Shown: in pieces, positions 46,185-56,991 of the stretch
Layout of the letters: each line of letters starts with the position of its first letter
Position numbering within the stretch: position 1 is the first letter of the stretch
Assembly: GCF_030551255.1 (NCBI RefSeq)
Contig: NZ_CP130630.1
Location: 6,801,501 to 6,865,500, forward strand
Direction of reading: 5' to 3'
Length of the DNA stretch: 64,000 bases
From: Streptomyces sp. NL15-2K
GTDB lineage: Bacteria; Actinomycetota; Actinomycetes; Streptomycetales; Streptomycetaceae
Position numbers and translations under genes: made by a program
Notes under the pieces: generated by a model
What the model was told of the DNA's origin: nothing
Databases searched by the model: none
What the model saw: only the letters and a program-made list of their open reading frames with translations

Positions 46185-46423
46185 ACGGCTTAGCGTGCCG
46201 CGCGGTGCGCCGCCGCGCCATGAGGTCGACCGCCAGGTTCCACTGGGGAAAACCCCACCCCCACACCCTGTGGTCCACCTCAAGGCGTGACGGGCTGCTT
46301 ACGGTCTCTTTAGCAGGGCCTAGACTCCCGTGCGTACAGATCGTCGAACGACACCGTTCGCGAGCTCGCGAGCTAATGGGTTCGCGAGTTCACGAGACCT
46401 AGGTCAGGGAGCGAGGGACGGAC
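46185..46423. promoter_or_regulatory. Divergent control region of the kinase and nuo operons
   Basis: No gene is seen. It contains the perfect palindrome CGCGAGCTCGCG (46359-46370) followed by further TTCGCGAG words at about 46381-46388, and a possible -10 (TAGACT, 46321-46326) for the nuo operon. A regulator binding the repeated CGCGAG word is possible. Promoter boxes are tentative. Confidence 0.4.
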
Positions 46424-46831
46424 GTGCCGGAACCGACCGTCGTCGATTCGACCGTCGTCGCGGCGGACTATTTCCAGTCGTATTCGGTCGTCGGGCTGCT
46501 AGCCGTCGTCGGCGTCCTGTTCGTCGCCGTCGCCTTCGGCGCCGGGCGCCTGCTGCGGCCCGTGGTCCCCACCCCCGAGAAGCTCCTGACGTACGAATGC
46601 GGTGTCGACCCCGTCGGCGAGGGCTGGGCACACACCCAGGTCCGCTACTACGTCTACGCGTTCCTGTACGTGATCTTCGCCGTCGACTCGATCTTCCTGT
46701 TCCCCTGGGCGACGGTCTTCGCCGCCCCCGGCTACGGCGCGACCACCCTCGTGGAGATGTTCATCTTCCTCGGCTTCCTGGCCGTAGGATTGCTGTACGC
46801 GTACAAGAAGGGCGTCCTGGCATGGACGTGA
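46424..46831 (+). CDS. nuoA: NADH-quinone oxidoreductase subunit A
   Basis: A 135-residue membrane subunit with three helices. The conserved loop between helices 1 and 2 reads [20 protein letters not shown], ahead of [20 protein letters not shown]. It forms part of the quinone-chamber side of complex I. GTG 46424 follows GAGGGA. It is first of ten nuo genes, and nuoB overlaps its end by 10 bases. Confidence 0.95.
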   Translation: MPEPTVVDSTVVAADYFQSYSVVGLLAVVGVLFVAVAFGAGRLLRPVVPTPEKLLTYECGVDPVGEGWAHTQVRYYVYAFLYVIFAVDSIFLFPWATVFAAPGYGATTLVEMFIFLGFLAVGLLYAYKKGVLAWT

Positions 46832-47478
46832 CCCCCGATTCTGTGACACGCGAGCCCGCGGCCCCCGAGTCCGCGGCCCCCGAGCCCGCGGCCCAAGAGC
46901 CCGTTTACCTGCCGGAGCCGAAGCGGCTGGGCGCACTCGCCCGCCTCGCCCCCGAGCCGATGAAGGTCGTCCTGAACTGGGGCCGCCGCTACTCGCTCTG
47001 GGTCTTCAACTTCGGTCTCGCCTGCTGCGCGATCGAGTTCATCGCCGCGTCCATGGCCCGCCACGATTTCATCCGCCTCGGCGTCATCCCGTTCGCGCCC
47101 GGACCGCGCCAGGCAGACCTGATGGTCGTCTCCGGCACGGTCACGGACAAGATGGCGCCGGCCGTGAAGCGCCTGTACGAGCAGATGCCCGAGCCGAAGT
47201 ACGTCATCTCTTTCGGGGCCTGTTCCAACTGCGGCGGCCCCTACTGGGACTCGTACTCCGTGACCAAGGGTGTCGACCAGATCATCCCGGTGGACGTGTA
47301 CGTCCCCGGCTGCCCGCCGCGGCCCGAAGCGCTGCTCCAGGGGATCCTGAAACTCCAGGAGAAGATCGCGCGGGAGTCGCTGGGAGAGCGGTACGGAGCC
47401 GTCGCCCGGCCGTCGACCGCCGCCCTGCAGAGCGGCTTGGTACAGCCGCCGCCCGCCGGCACGGGAGAGAGCCGATGA
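46822..47478 (+). CDS. nuoB: NADH-quinone oxidoreductase subunit B (N2 cluster)
   Basis: A 218-residue subunit carrying the terminal Fe-S cluster N2. All four cluster Cys are visible: the pair in [11 protein letters not shown], one in [10 protein letters not shown] and one in [11 protein letters not shown]. An N-terminal Ala/Pro/Glu-rich stretch of about 30 residues precedes the conserved domain. In normal complex I it contacts NuoD at the quinone site, yet no nuoD is present in this operon. Confidence 0.95.
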   Translation: MDVTPDSVTREPAAPESAAPEPAAQEPVYLPEPKRLGALARLAPEPMKVVLNWGRRYSLWVFNFGLACCAIEFIAASMARHDFIRLGVIPFAPGPRQADLMVVSGTVTDKMAPAVKRLYEQMPEPKYVISFGACSNCGGPYWDSYSVTKGVDQIIPVDVYVPGCPPRPEALLQGILKLQEKIARESLGERYGAVARPSTAALQSGLVQPPPAGTGESR

Positions 47479-49094
47479 CCGGCGTCGGCTGGCTGCCCGC
47501 CCCCGCCGAAGACCTGTTCGGTACGGAGGCCACGGCCGAGGAGTCGTACGAGGTCCTGACGGTGGACGTGCCGCCCGCCTCCTGGATCACGGCGCTGGAG
47601 ACCGCCCGTGACCGGCTGGGCTGCACGTACTTCGACTGGCTGAGCGCGGTCGACGAACCGGGCACGGGCTTCCGCGTCTCGGCGCACGTCGCGGCGCTGT
47701 CCCCGGTACGCCGCCTGCTCCTTCGTACGACGGTCCCGCACGAGGCCCCGGCCCTGCCCAGCGCGGTCGGCGTGTTCGCGGGCGCGGCCTGGCACGAACG
47801 CGAGACCCACGAAATGTTCGGCGTCGTCTTCGAGGGCCACCCCGCCCTGGACCACCTCCTCCTCCCAGAGGGCTTCGAAGGCCACCCCCTCCGCAAGGAC
47901 TTCGTCCTCGCGGCCCGCGTCGCCAAGGCCTGGCCCGGCGCCAAGGAACCGGGCGAGTCCGAGCACGGCGGCCCCAAGCGCCGCCAGATGCTCCCCCCAG
48001 GCGTCCCCGACCCGAACGAGTGGGGTCCGCTGAAGGGCCAGCTCCCCCCGGCCCCGGCCCGCCCGGCCCGAGGCACGGCCCGCGCGGCAGGCGAACGCCC
48101 GGCCCGTGCCGCGGGGGAACGCCCAGTGCGCCGTACCCGCACCGCATCCGAGGGCTCGGCCAGCCAGACGCCGACGTCCCCGACCGCCGACGCCCCGACG
48201 CCACCGCGCCGCGCGCGTACTGCGGCGGAGGGCTCGGTGAGCCAGGGGACGGGATCTGAGACATTGGCCGGTGCTCGGGAAACGTCGGCCGGTACTCGGG
48301 AAACGTCCGCCGGTACTCGGGAAACGTCCGCCGGTACTCCTGCCGGTACTCCGGATTCGGCAGCCGATACTCCGGAGACACCGGAGGACACAGCCGCGTC
48401 CGCGTCCACGTCCCCGGCCGTGGAGACGCCGATTGCCCGGCGTCGGGCGCGCACCGCGAGTGAGGGATCGGCGTCACAGCGGGAGGAACGTCCGGGAACG
48501 GGCTCCTCCACCGACCCCCGCCGTGCGCGCAGCGCGCCGGACGGATCCGCGAGCCGGCGGGCCGTATCAGGTACGACGTCGTCGGCGGACGCCACGGACG
48601 AGGGCGCCGCACCGCCCCGGCCCCAGGGCGCGACCCCGAAGCCTCCCACCACCCCGCGCAGCCCGGACGCCCCCTGGCACCACGCCCGCCCGGCCTTCGA
48701 CGAATCCGAAGCCGAGGCTGGCCGGTCGGCCGAAGCGGAGCAGCGTCCGGGAGCCGAGCCGGCATCCGAAGCCGAGGCCGGACCGTCGGCCGAAGCCGAG
48801 CAGCGTCCGCGGGCCGAGCCGGCATCCGAAGCCGAGGCCGGACCGTCGGCCGAAGCCGAGCAAGCTCCGGGGGTCGAGTCGGCATCCGAAGCCGAGGCCG
48901 CGCCGAAACGCGAAGGTGAGACCGAGCGGGTCCCCAAAGCCAAAGCCCAGGCGGAGTCGGCGGACGAAACCCCCGCCGAGTCGGCTACCGAAACCCCCGC
49001 CCAGTCGGCGGCCGAAGCCGAGCAGCCCCCCACGCCTGCCACGCCCCCCGCCTCGACCCCCAACCCCGAAGACCCCCCAGGAGGCCCGCAGTGA
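47475..49094 (+). CDS. nuoC: NuoC (30-kDa type) subunit with a 370-residue repetitive tail
   Basis: A 539-residue protein. Residues about 1-165 are a normal NuoC domain ([36 protein letters not shown]). The rest is a Pro/Ala/Glu/Ser-rich, apparently disordered extension unlike the family's usual length of about 200-240. It contains four copies of an [17 protein letters not shown] motif, three ETSAGTR units and three 20-residue acidic units ([14 protein letters not shown]...). It is not a NuoD domain. It overlaps nuoB by four bases and nuoH by four bases (GTGA). Confidence 0.92.
   Translation: MTGVGWLPAPAEDLFGTEATAEESYEVLTVDVPPASWITALETARDRLGCTYFDWLSAVDEPGTGFRVSAHVAALSPVRRLLLRTTVPHEAPALPSAVGVFAGAAWHERETHEMFGVVFEGHPALDHLLLPEGFEGHPLRKDFVLAARVAKAWPGAKEPGESEHGGPKRRQMLPPGVPDPNEWGPLKGQLPPAPARPARGTARAAGERPARAAGERPVRRTRTASEGSASQTPTSPTADAPTPPRRARTAAEGSVSQGTGSETLAGARETSAGTRETSAGTRETSAGTPAGTPDSAADTPETPEDTAASASTSPAVETPIARRRARTASEGSASQREERPGTGSSTDPRRARSAPDGSASRRAVSGTTSSADATDEGAAPPRPQGATPKPPTTPRSPDAPWHHARPAFDESEAEAGRSAEAEQRPGAEPASEAEAGPSAEAEQRPRAEPASEAEAGPSAEAEQAPGVESASEAEAAPKREGETERVPKAKAQAESADETPAESATETPAQSAAEAEQPPTPATPPASTPNPEDPPGGPQ
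48270..48887 (+). repeat. Tandem repeats in the nuoC extension
   Basis: Three 21-bp units at 48270-48290, 48291-48311 and 48312-48332 (GGTACTCGGGAAACGTCCGC core) and three 60-bp units at 48708-48767, 48768-48827 and 48828-48887. All keep the reading frame. The high identity suggests recent expansion. Confidence 0.88.
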
Positions 49095-50059
49095 ACGACG
49101 CTCTCGACGTCGCCCTGCGACTCCTGATCGTCTTCGTCGTCTTCCTCACCTTCCCCCTGATCGTCGGCCAGACCGAACACAAGGTCATGGCCCACATGCA
49201 GGGCCGCCTCGGCCCGATGTACGCCGGCGGCTTCCACGGCTGGGCCCAACTCATCGCCGATGGCGTGAAGTTCGCGCAGAAGGAGGACGTCGTCCCGGCG
49301 GGCGCGGACCGCCGTATCTTCCAGCTCGCCCCGGCCGTGGCCCTCCTCCCGTACCTCTTGGTCCTCCTCGCCATCCCCATCGGCCCCGGCGAGGGCGCCG
49401 TCGGCGAGGTCATCGACGCGGGCGTCTTCTTCGTCCTGGCCGTCATGGGCGTAGGTGTCCTTGGTTCCCTCATGGCCGGCTGGGCCTCCGCCAACAAGTT
49501 CTCCCTCCTCGGCGGCCTGCGCACCGCCGCCCAACTCCTCGCCTACGAACTCCCGATGCTCCTCACCGCCGCCTCGGTGGCCATGGCGGCCGGAACGGTG
49601 TCGATCCCCGGCATCCTCGACGCCTTCCAGTGGTGGTGGCTGCCCTGGCAGATCGTCGGCGCGATCGTCTTCTTCGTGGCGGGTCTGGCCGAGCTCCAGC
49701 GGCCCCCCTTCGACATGCCCGTCGCCGACTCGGAGATCATCTTCGGCGCCTACACCGAGTACACCGGCCTCCGTTTCGCCCTGTTCCTCCTCGCCGAGTA
49801 CGCCGGGATCATCGTCCTGTGCGGCTTGACCACCGTCCTCTTCCTGGGCGGCTGGCACGGCCCCTGGGGCGCCGACGGCCTCGGCTGGGTCTGGACCCTG
49901 CTGAAGACGGCCGTCCTCGCCTTCATCGTGATCTGGCTCCGCGTGACCTACCCCCGGCTACGCGAGGACCAGCTCCAGAAGCTCGCCTGGACCCTCCTCG
50001 TCCCCCTTGCTCTCGCCCAGATCGCCCTCACCGGCATCGTCAAGGTGGTGATCCAGTAA
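49091..50059 (+). CDS. nuoH: NADH-quinone oxidoreductase subunit H
   Basis: A 322-residue membrane subunit with eight helices that forms the quinone entry channel and links it to the pump arm. Marks are [20 protein letters not shown], then [13 protein letters not shown] and [20 protein letters not shown]. The last segment has VAD where many bacteria have EAE; from memory this is usual in actinobacteria. GTG 49091 overlaps the nuoC stop. Confidence 0.95.
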   Translation: MNDALDVALRLLIVFVVFLTFPLIVGQTEHKVMAHMQGRLGPMYAGGFHGWAQLIADGVKFAQKEDVVPAGADRRIFQLAPAVALLPYLLVLLAIPIGPGEGAVGEVIDAGVFFVLAVMGVGVLGSLMAGWASANKFSLLGGLRTAAQLLAYELPMLLTAASVAMAAGTVSIPGILDAFQWWWLPWQIVGAIVFFVAGLAELQRPPFDMPVADSEIIFGAYTEYTGLRFALFLLAEYAGIIVLCGLTTVLFLGGWHGPWGADGLGWVWTLLKTAVLAFIVIWLRVTYPRLREDQLQKLAWTLLVPLALAQIALTGIVKVVIQ

Positions 50060-50061
50060 CC

Positions 50062-50622
50062 ATGGCCCCCATCCCCGGCTCCGGCTTGGCCAAAGGCCTG
50101 GCTGTCACCCTGCGCACGATGACGAAGAAGACCGTCACCGACCAGTACCCGGACGCCCAGCCCGACCTCCCGCCCCGCACCCGCGGCGTGATCGGCCTCT
50201 TCGAGGAGAACTGCACGGTCTGCATGCTGTGCGCCCGTGAGTGCCCGGACTGGTGCATCTACATCGATTCCCACAAGGAGACGGTCCCGGCGGCGACCCC
50301 CGGCGGCCGCGAACGCAGCCGCAACGTCCTCGACCGCTTCGCCATCGACTTCGCCCTGTGCATGTACTGCGGTATCTGCATCGAGGTCTGTCCTTTCGAC
50401 GCCCTGTTCTGGTCCCCGGAGTTCGAGTACGCCGAGACCGACATCCGCGACCTCACCCACGAGCGCGACAAGCTCCGCGAGTGGATGTGGACGGTCCCGG
50501 CCCCGCCCGCCCTCGACCCCGGCGCGGAGGAACCGAAGGAGATCGCCGCCGCCCGCAAGACCGCCGAAAAGCTCGCGGCGGCACAGGCCGAACCGAACGA
50601 ACCCCAGGAAGGAGAGTCGTGA
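50062..50622 (+). CDS. nuoI: NADH-quinone oxidoreductase subunit I (two 4Fe-4S clusters)
   Basis: A 186-residue ferredoxin-like subunit with two cluster motifs, [12 protein letters not shown] and [12 protein letters not shown], corresponding to N6a and N6b. It passes electrons to NuoB. Because NuoE, F and G are missing here, NuoI would be the outermost Fe-S carrier and a possible docking point for ferredoxin. A helical Ala/Glu-rich tail of about 35 residues follows the conserved domain. Confidence 0.95.
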   Translation: MAPIPGSGLAKGLAVTLRTMTKKTVTDQYPDAQPDLPPRTRGVIGLFEENCTVCMLCARECPDWCIYIDSHKETVPAATPGGRERSRNVLDRFAIDFALCMYCGICIEVCPFDALFWSPEFEYAETDIRDLTHERDKLREWMWTVPAPPALDPGAEEPKEIAAARKTAEKLAAAQAEPNEPQEGES

Positions 50623-51302
50623 CCCTCGCTCAGTCACAGCAGGGCTTCCTCTCCCCGACCGGCGTCGAGATCGCCTTCCTCCTCGTCGGCCTGGTCACCC
50701 TCGGCGCCGCGATCGTCACCGTCACCACCAAGCAGCTGGTGCACGCCGCCCTGTGGCTGGTGGTGACCCTCGGCGGTCTCGCCGTCGAGTACCTCCTGCT
50801 CACCGCCGAGTTCATCGCCTGGGTGCAGGTCCTCATCTACGTCGGTTCCGTCGTCGTCCTCCTCCTGTTCGGTCTGATGCTCACCAAGGCCCCCATCGGC
50901 CGCTCCCCGGACGCCGATTCCGGCAACCGGTGGGCCGCCCTCACCGTGGCCGTCGCCGCCGCGGCGGCGTTGGTCTGGGTCGTCGTCGACGCCTTCCGCA
51001 CCACCTGGATCGACCTGGACGGTCCGGCCGCCGGCTCCACCGAGGCCACCGGAGCCAGCCTCTTCCAGAACTGGGTCCTCCCCTTCGAGGCCCTCTCCGT
51101 CCTCCTCCTCGCCGCCCTCGTCGGCGCGATCGTCCTGTCCCGCAAGGCGAAGGCCGACCAGCCGCGTCAGACCGACCAGCCGCGTCAGACCGACCAGCCG
51201 CGTCAGACCGACCAGCCGCGTCAGACCGACCAGCCGCGTCAGACCGACCAGCCGGGCCAGGCTGACCAGCCGGGCCAGGCCGACAAGGGTGGTGTCCGCT
51301 GA
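50619..51302 (+). CDS. nuoJ: NADH-quinone oxidoreductase subunit J with a DQPRQT-repeat tail
   Basis: A 227-residue membrane subunit with five helices; [20 protein letters not shown] is the conserved helix 3 region with its pi-bulge. After residue 178 the tail consists of seven six-residue units, five DQPRQT and two DQPGQA, then DKGGVR, which I do not know from other NuoJ proteins. GTG 50619 overlaps the nuoI stop and its own stop overlaps the nuoK ATG. Confidence 0.94.
   Translation: MTLAQSQQGFLSPTGVEIAFLLVGLVTLGAAIVTVTTKQLVHAALWLVVTLGGLAVEYLLLTAEFIAWVQVLIYVGSVVVLLLFGLMLTKAPIGRSPDADSGNRWAALTVAVAAAAALVWVVVDAFRTTWIDLDGPAAGSTEATGASLFQNWVLPFEALSVLLLAALVGAIVLSRKAKADQPRQTDQPRQTDQPRQTDQPRQTDQPRQTDQPGQADQPGQADKGGVR
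51156..51281 (+). repeat. Seven 18-bp tandem units at the end of nuoJ
   Basis: Five units of GACCAGCCGCGTCAGACC are followed by two of the form GACCAGCCGGGCCAGGCT/C. The frame is preserved and no member carries a stop. Confidence 0.92.
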
Positions 51303-51709
51303 TGCACCTCGCCTATCCCGCCGTGCTCTCCGCCCTCCTCTTCTGCACAGGCCTGTACGGCGTCCTCGCCCGCCGCAACGCGATCCTGGTCCTGATGTCG
51401 GTCGAGCTGATGCTCAACGCCGTCAACCTCAACCTCGTCGCCTTCGACGTCTGGCTCAGCAGGACCGCCGAGGAGACCCTGCACTCCGGCCAGGCCCTGA
51501 CCCTGTTCACCATCGCCATCGCCGCCGCCGAGATCGGCATCGGCCTGGCGATCGTCCTGGCCGTCCACCGCAACCGTGGCACCGCGGACATCGACAAGCT
51601 CCGCGACAGCGCCGAGGGCCACGAGAGCCACCCGGCCGCCGGCTCCGACAGCGACGCCCTCACGGCCGAGCAGGCCGACCGGGCCGGGAAGGCTGAGGCC
51701 ACCGCGTGA
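51302..51709 (+). CDS. nuoK: NADH-quinone oxidoreductase subunit K
   Basis: A 135-residue subunit with three helices; the proton-path Glu is in [16 protein letters not shown], and a second in [17 protein letters not shown]. It is about 35 residues longer than typical NuoK because of a charged, disordered C-terminal tail, matching the trend to tails in NuoC and NuoJ here. The ATG overlaps the nuoJ stop (TGATG). Confidence 0.95.
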   Translation: MHLAYPAVLSALLFCTGLYGVLARRNAILVLMSVELMLNAVNLNLVAFDVWLSRTAEETLHSGQALTLFTIAIAAAEIGIGLAIVLAVHRNRGTADIDKLRDSAEGHESHPAAGSDSDALTAEQADRAGKAEATA

Positions 51710-53700
51710 CCACGACCACCCTCGCCGTCCTAGTCCCCCTCCTTCCGTTCCTGGGCGCTGCCGCAGGTCTGCTCCTGGGCCGCACGGCCCCCGGCTTCGT
51801 CCGCCCGCTCGCCGTCCTGCCGACGCTCGCCTCCCTCGTGCTCGCCGCGCTGGTCGCCGTACGCCAGGGCGGTGACCAGGCGGTGAACGCCGCCACCGAG
51901 CTCACGCCCACCGGCTCGATCCCGATCGAACTCGCCCTGCACATCGACGGCTTCGCCGCCCTCACCGCCGTCCTGGTCGGCGTCGTCGCCACCTGCGTGC
52001 AGATCTACTCCACGGGCTACCTGCGCGACGACCCGCGCTACCCCTCGTACGCCGCTCTCGTCTCCCTCTTCACCTCCGCGATGCTCCTCGTCGTCTACTC
52101 CGGCGACCTGATGGTGCTGCTGGTCGGCTGGGAGATCATGGGCATCTGCTCGTACTTCCTGGTCGGCCACTACTGGGAGACCCCGGAGGCCCGCGCCGCC
52201 TCCCTCAAGGCCTTCCTGGTGACCAAGCTCGGTGACGTCCCCTTCCTGATCGGTCTGTTCGCGCTGGCCACCGACGCCGGGTCCTTCCGCATCACGAAGG
52301 TCCTCGGCGCCGTCGCGGGCGGCGGACTCGACCACCCCACGCTGATCGCCCTGCTGCTCCTGGCCGGCGTGGCGGGCAAGTCGGCGCAGTTCCCGCTGCA
52401 CACCTGGCTTCCCGACGCGATGGCGGGCCCCACCCCCGTCTCCGCGCTGATCCACGCCGCGACCATGGTCGCCGCCGGTGTCTACTTCATCGCCCGTCTC
52501 CTCCCGGTCTTCGAGGCCTCCCGGGCCGCGATGATCGTCCTCGCTGTCATGGCCGCCGTCACCATGGCCGGCTCGGCGCTCGCCGCGCTCGCCCAGGACG
52601 ACATCAAGCGTGTCCTCGCCTACTCGACGATCGGCCAGCTCGGCTACATGACCGGCGCCCTCGCCGTCGGCGACCGCGGTGCCGCCGTCTTCCACCTCAT
52701 CTCGCACGGCGCCTTCAAGGCGCTGCTGTTCCTCGCCGCGGGCGTGATCATCCACGCCGTCGGCACCAACTCGCTGGCCGCCATGTCCCGTATGAAGGAC
52801 CTGCGCCACCGTGTCCCCGGCGCCTACTGGACGATGACCGTGGCGCTCCTCGCGCTAGCCGCGATCCCGCCCTTCAGCGGCTTCTTCTCCAAGGAGTCCG
52901 TCCTCGGCGCCGCCGAACACGTCGCCACCGGCCACACCGAGCACGCCCCCGGCGCCGCCGGCTGGACAGTCCTCGTCGCCGGCCTCCTCACCGCCCTGCT
53001 CACCGCCGCGTACGCGACGCGCCTGTGGCTCCTGGCCTTCCGCGGCCGGGGTGCCGAGGCCCCGGACCACGGCAGGCAGCCGCGCACGATGACCGTCGTG
53101 CTGTGGGTGCTCGCCGTCCCGTCCCTCGCCCTCGGCGGGCTCGCCTACCGCGTGCTGCCCGACTGGTTCGACGGCCGCGATCTGACACCGACCCTCGCCA
53201 CTTCCGTCCTCGGCACGGGCGTGGCCCTGGTCGGTGGCGTCGTCACCTACGCGGCCTGGCGCCACACCACCGAGCTCGCGACCCGCGTCCCGCTGGGTGC
53301 GGTCGCGGCCCACCCCGAAGGGGATGCCGGTCAGGTGGAGGCCGAGGCGATCGCCAGCCACGCACCCGCCTACGGAGGCGTGGCCTACGCGCCCGACCCC
53401 GCCGACCCCGGACGACTCCTGCTCGGCCCGCTGCACCGGCACGCGGCCGTCGGCTTCCACCTCGACGCCGTGTACGCGGGCCTCTTCGTCCGCCCGGTCC
53501 AGGCCGGAGCCACCCTCGTCCGGTTCCTCGACCGCGAGGTCGTCGAGACCTACGTACGCGGCGCGGGCGCCCTGCCCCGGCTCCTCGGTGCCGCCGTACG
53601 ACGCGCCCAGACCGGCAATCTGCAGACCTATGTGAGCGCGCTGCTCGCCGGCACCGTCGTCCTGGTGGTCGCCGCCGTCCTCGTCGCCACGGGAGCGTGA
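51706..53700 (+). CDS. nuoL: NADH-quinone oxidoreductase subunit L (antiporter-like pump)
   Basis: A 664-residue Mrp-like proton pump with about 16 helices including the long lateral helix at the end. Marks are [60 protein letters not shown] with its pumping Lys, and [23 protein letters not shown] 51706 overlaps the nuoK stop. Confidence 0.95.
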   Translation: MTTTTLAVLVPLLPFLGAAAGLLLGRTAPGFVRPLAVLPTLASLVLAALVAVRQGGDQAVNAATELTPTGSIPIELALHIDGFAALTAVLVGVVATCVQIYSTGYLRDDPRYPSYAALVSLFTSAMLLVVYSGDLMVLLVGWEIMGICSYFLVGHYWETPEARAASLKAFLVTKLGDVPFLIGLFALATDAGSFRITKVLGAVAGGGLDHPTLIALLLLAGVAGKSAQFPLHTWLPDAMAGPTPVSALIHAATMVAAGVYFIARLLPVFEASRAAMIVLAVMAAVTMAGSALAALAQDDIKRVLAYSTIGQLGYMTGALAVGDRGAAVFHLISHGAFKALLFLAAGVIIHAVGTNSLAAMSRMKDLRHRVPGAYWTMTVALLALAAIPPFSGFFSKESVLGAAEHVATGHTEHAPGAAGWTVLVAGLLTALLTAAYATRLWLLAFRGRGAEAPDHGRQPRTMTVVLWVLAVPSLALGGLAYRVLPDWFDGRDLTPTLATSVLGTGVALVGGVVTYAAWRHTTELATRVPLGAVAAHPEGDAGQVEAEAIASHAPAYGGVAYAPDPADPGRLLLGPLHRHAAVGFHLDAVYAGLFVRPVQAGATLVRFLDREVVETYVRGAGALPRLLGAAVRRAQTGNLQTYVSALLAGTVVLVVAAVLVATGA

Positions 53701-53706
53701 GCAGGC

Positions 53707-55281
53707 GTGATCGATATCAACGAGTCAGTGATGCAGTTCCTTCTGGCATTCGTCGTCGTCGGCCCGCTTCTCGGTGCCGCCGCCGCTCTCCTTCCGGCCC
53801 CGCCCGGACTGAAGGGGAAGTCGCCCGAGCAGGCCGTGCTGCGACACGGTGTCACGGTCACCGGCGTGATTCTCATCGCCGCGATCGTCCTGGCGCTCGG
53901 CTTCGACCACGACCACCCGTCGAAGATGCAGGCCACGACCGACATCAGCTGGATCCCCGCACTCGACGTGCGGATCCACCTCGGCATCGACGGCATCTCC
54001 CTCCCCCTCCTGGTCCTGACCGCGCTGCTGACCTTCCTCTGCGCGCTCTACTCGTACTTCAAAATGCCCTCGGGCCCGACCCCGAAGGCCTTCGTCGCTC
54101 TGCTGCTCGTCCTCGAGTCCGGCACCCTCACGACCTTCGCCGTCCTCGACCTGATCCTGTTCTTCCTCGCCTTCGAGATGGTCCTCATCCCGATGTACTT
54201 CCTCATCGCCCGCTGGGGCGGTGAGCAACGGACCCAGGCAGCTTGGCGGTTCATCCTCTACACGCTGCTCGGCTCCGTGGTCATGCTGCTCGGCCTGCTC
54301 CTGATCGGAATCAAGGCGGGCACATTCGACATGGTGGCACTCGCCACTGACAACGGCCGGTCGCTGACCACATCCGTGCAGGTCATCGCCGTTTTGGCGA
54401 TCGGAATCGGGCTCGCGGTCAAGACGCCGATGTGGCCGCTGCACAGCTGGCTGCCCGACGCCCACACCGCCGCGCCGACCGTCGGCTCGGTCCTGCTGGC
54501 CGGCGTACTGCTGAAGATGGGTACGTATGGTTTCGTCCGGATTCTGCTGCCGGTCGCGCCCGACGGCTTCCGGACCTTCGCGCCCTACCTCGCCGCCTTC
54601 GCCGTCGTCGGGATCATCTACGGGTCCCTGGCCTGCCTGGCCCTCGCCAAGCAGGGCGCGAAAGGCGATCTCAAGCGCCTCATCGCCTACTCCTCCGTCG
54701 GCCACATGGGCTTCGTCCTGCTCGGCATCGCGACCATGACCCCGACCGGCGTGAACGGCGCCCTGTTCGCCAACATCGCCCACGGCCTCATCACCGGCCT
54801 CCTGTTCTTCCTGGTCGGCGCGCTGAAGGACCGCACCGGTACCACCGATCTCGACACCCTCGCCGAGGAGACCGGCGCCGCTCTCTACGGCAAGGCACCT
54901 CGCCTCGGCGGCCTGCTCGCCTTCGGCGCCGTGGCCTCGCTCGGCCTGCCCGGGCTGGCCGGATTCTGGGGCGAGATGCTGGCGCTGTTCGGCGCGTTCC
55001 GGCCCGCCGACGACCTAAGCCGCCCCGCCTTCCTCACCTTCATGGCGATCGGCGCGTTCGGCACGCTGCTGACAGCGGCGTACATGCTGATCGTGGTCCG
55101 CCGGGTCTGCATGGGCACCGTACGGCAGGAAGCCCCGAAGCTCGCCGACGTCCAGACCTACGAGTTCGCGGCCTGGACCCCGCTCGTCGTCCTCACCGTC
55201 GCCGCAGGCCTGTGGCCGAAGGCCCTCCTAGGCCTGACCGACCCGGCCGTGCAGCAGCTCCTCTCAGGAGGCACCCGATGA
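53707..55281 (+). CDS. nuoM: NADH-quinone oxidoreductase subunit M (antiporter-like pump)
   Basis: A 524-residue pump subunit with about 14 helices. Marks are LDVRIHLGIDGISLPLLVLT, FFLAFEMVLIPMYFLIARWG with the conserved Glu, and VKTPMWPLHSWLPDAHTAAP with the conserved Lys. It begins with GTG six bases after the nuoL stop, and nuoN overlaps its end by four bases. Confidence 0.95.
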   Translation: MIDINESVMQFLLAFVVVGPLLGAAAALLPAPPGLKGKSPEQAVLRHGVTVTGVILIAAIVLALGFDHDHPSKMQATTDISWIPALDVRIHLGIDGISLPLLVLTALLTFLCALYSYFKMPSGPTPKAFVALLLVLESGTLTTFAVLDLILFFLAFEMVLIPMYFLIARWGGEQRTQAAWRFILYTLLGSVVMLLGLLLIGIKAGTFDMVALATDNGRSLTTSVQVIAVLAIGIGLAVKTPMWPLHSWLPDAHTAAPTVGSVLLAGVLLKMGTYGFVRILLPVAPDGFRTFAPYLAAFAVVGIIYGSLACLALAKQGAKGDLKRLIAYSSVGHMGFVLLGIATMTPTGVNGALFANIAHGLITGLLFFLVGALKDRTGTTDLDTLAEETGAALYGKAPRLGGLLAFGAVASLGLPGLAGFWGEMLALFGAFRPADDLSRPAFLTFMAIGAFGTLLTAAYMLIVVRRVCMGTVRQEAPKLADVQTYEFAAWTPLVVLTVAAGLWPKALLGLTDPAVQQLLSGGTR

Positions 55282-56801
55282 GCTCCCTGACCCAGCCGCT
55301 GGCCGCGAATCTCGTCCAGTCCGTCGACTGGCTCGCCATCGCGCCGCCCACCATCGCGGCGGTCGTCGGGCTCGTCGTCCTCGTAGCCGATCTGTTCGTC
55401 GGCGAGCACAAGAAGGCGCTGCTGGGTTGGCTCTCGGTCGCGGGCCTGGCCGCCTCGACGCTCATGCTGCTGCCCCTCCTGGACGGCGACCGCTCCACCT
55501 TCTGCCTGACCGGCGACCCCGACGTGTGCAGCTACACAGCCGACCGCTTCACCCTCGTCCTCCAGCTCCTGGTCCTCGGCGGGGCCCTCCTCGCGGCCCT
55601 CCTGTCCGTCACCGCCCTGAAGGACGCGAACAAGGGACTGCCCGAAGGGGAGTTCTGGTTCCTGCTGCTCTCCTCCGCGGCCGGCGCCGCCCTCCTGCCC
55701 GCCTCCCGCGACCTCGCGACCCTGATCGTCGCCCTGGAAGTGGCCTCCCTGCCCGCCTTCGCCCTCGTCGGCCTGAGGCACGGCGACCGCAAGTCCTCCG
55801 AAGCCGCCCTGAAGTTCTTCCTGTCCTCCGTCACCGCCACGGCGGTCAGCCTCATGGGCATCAGCTTCGTGTACGCCTCCACCGGCACCCTCTACCTCAC
55901 CCAGGTCGCCGACCGGATCCAGAACGTCGACGGCCAGCTCCACACCCTCGCCCAGACCGGCGTCGTCCTCACCCTCGTCGGCTTCGCCTTCAAAACGGCC
56001 GCCGTCCCCTTCCACTTCTGGGTCCCGGACACCTACGTAGGCGCGCCCCTCCCGATCGCCGCCTACTTGTCGGTCGTCGGCAAGGCGGTCGGCTTCTCCG
56101 GCCTGATCCTCGTCACAGTCGTCGCCCTGCCGTCGTACGCCGACGTCTGGGGCCCGGCCCTCGCCGCGCTGGCCGCCCTCACCATGACCGTCGGCAACGT
56201 CGGCGCCCTGCGCCAGCAGGCCACGCGCGCGTACAGCGCGGTACGGCTGCTCGCCTGGTCCTCCATCGGCCAGGCCGGCTACCTCCTCGTCCCGATCGCC
56301 GCCGCCGCGTACTCCGACGACGCGGAGCGGTCCATCGGCTCCACGGTCGCCTACGCCCTCATGTACGCCGCCGTGAACCTCGGCGCCTTCGCGGTGGCCG
56401 CCCTGGTGGGCCGTACGAAGTCCCTCAACCGCGTCTCCGACTACCGCGGCCTGTACGCGTCGAACCCCCTCGCCGCCCTCCTCCTGGCCTTCTTCCTGCT
56501 CTGCCTGGCCGGTCTGCCGCCGGGCATCATCGGCCTCTTCGCCAAGGTCACCGTCTTCTCCGCGGCCGTCGACGCGGGCCTCGGCTGGCTCGCCGTGGTC
56601 ATGGCAGTCAACGTAGTGATCGCGCTGTTCTACTACCTCCAGTGGACGACCCTGCTGTTCCGCGCCCCCGAGGGCGAGCCCGTGAAGCACCTCGTCCCCG
56701 CCCCCGTGACCGCCACGATGGCCCTGACCGGCGCCCTCGGCATCGCCCTGTCCGGAGCGCCCCAACTGGTCCTGCGCTTCACCGACACCGGGCTCTTCTG
56801 A
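55278..56801 (+). CDS. nuoN: NADH-quinone oxidoreductase subunit N (antiporter-like pump)
   Basis: A 507-residue pump subunit with about 14 helices. Marks are [40 protein letters not shown] (pump Lys) and [24 protein letters not shown] sequence at the second half. It is last of the ten nuo genes. The operon therefore has A-B-C-H-I-J-K-L-M-N and no D, E, F or G. Confidence 0.95.
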   Translation: MSSLTQPLAANLVQSVDWLAIAPPTIAAVVGLVVLVADLFVGEHKKALLGWLSVAGLAASTLMLLPLLDGDRSTFCLTGDPDVCSYTADRFTLVLQLLVLGGALLAALLSVTALKDANKGLPEGEFWFLLLSSAAGAALLPASRDLATLIVALEVASLPAFALVGLRHGDRKSSEAALKFFLSSVTATAVSLMGISFVYASTGTLYLTQVADRIQNVDGQLHTLAQTGVVLTLVGFAFKTAAVPFHFWVPDTYVGAPLPIAAYLSVVGKAVGFSGLILVTVVALPSYADVWGPALAALAALTMTVGNVGALRQQATRAYSAVRLLAWSSIGQAGYLLVPIAAAAYSDDAERSIGSTVAYALMYAAVNLGAFAVAALVGRTKSLNRVSDYRGLYASNPLAALLLAFFLLCLAGLPPGIIGLFAKVTVFSAAVDAGLGWLAVVMAVNVVIALFYYLQWTTLLFRAPEGEPVKHLVPAPVTATMALTGALGIALSGAPQLVLRFTDTGLF

Positions 56802-56991
56802 GCACGTACCGCCGCTGGTCACTCGTACGGCCCACGCCCGGCACCGGACGCACAAGGGAACTAGTGGCCCCCGCCTGGCGTTGACCAGTACGGGAGGGTC
56901 CACTGGACGTGACACCACGGCACCAGTGGCATCGGACATCGGAGATCAGCAAGCAAAGGGTTCCCCTGCTGCACGACTTGGAGGGCGTACC

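Noticed and set aside
47970..49094. NuoC extension considered as a fused NuoD domain
   Set aside because: No 49-kDa subunit motif is present; the tail is low-complexity repeat.
47282..49858. Very long minus-strand open frame opposite nuoB, nuoC and nuoH
   Set aside because: It is antisense to clearly conserved genes and has the low-complexity composition of a high-GC shadow frame.
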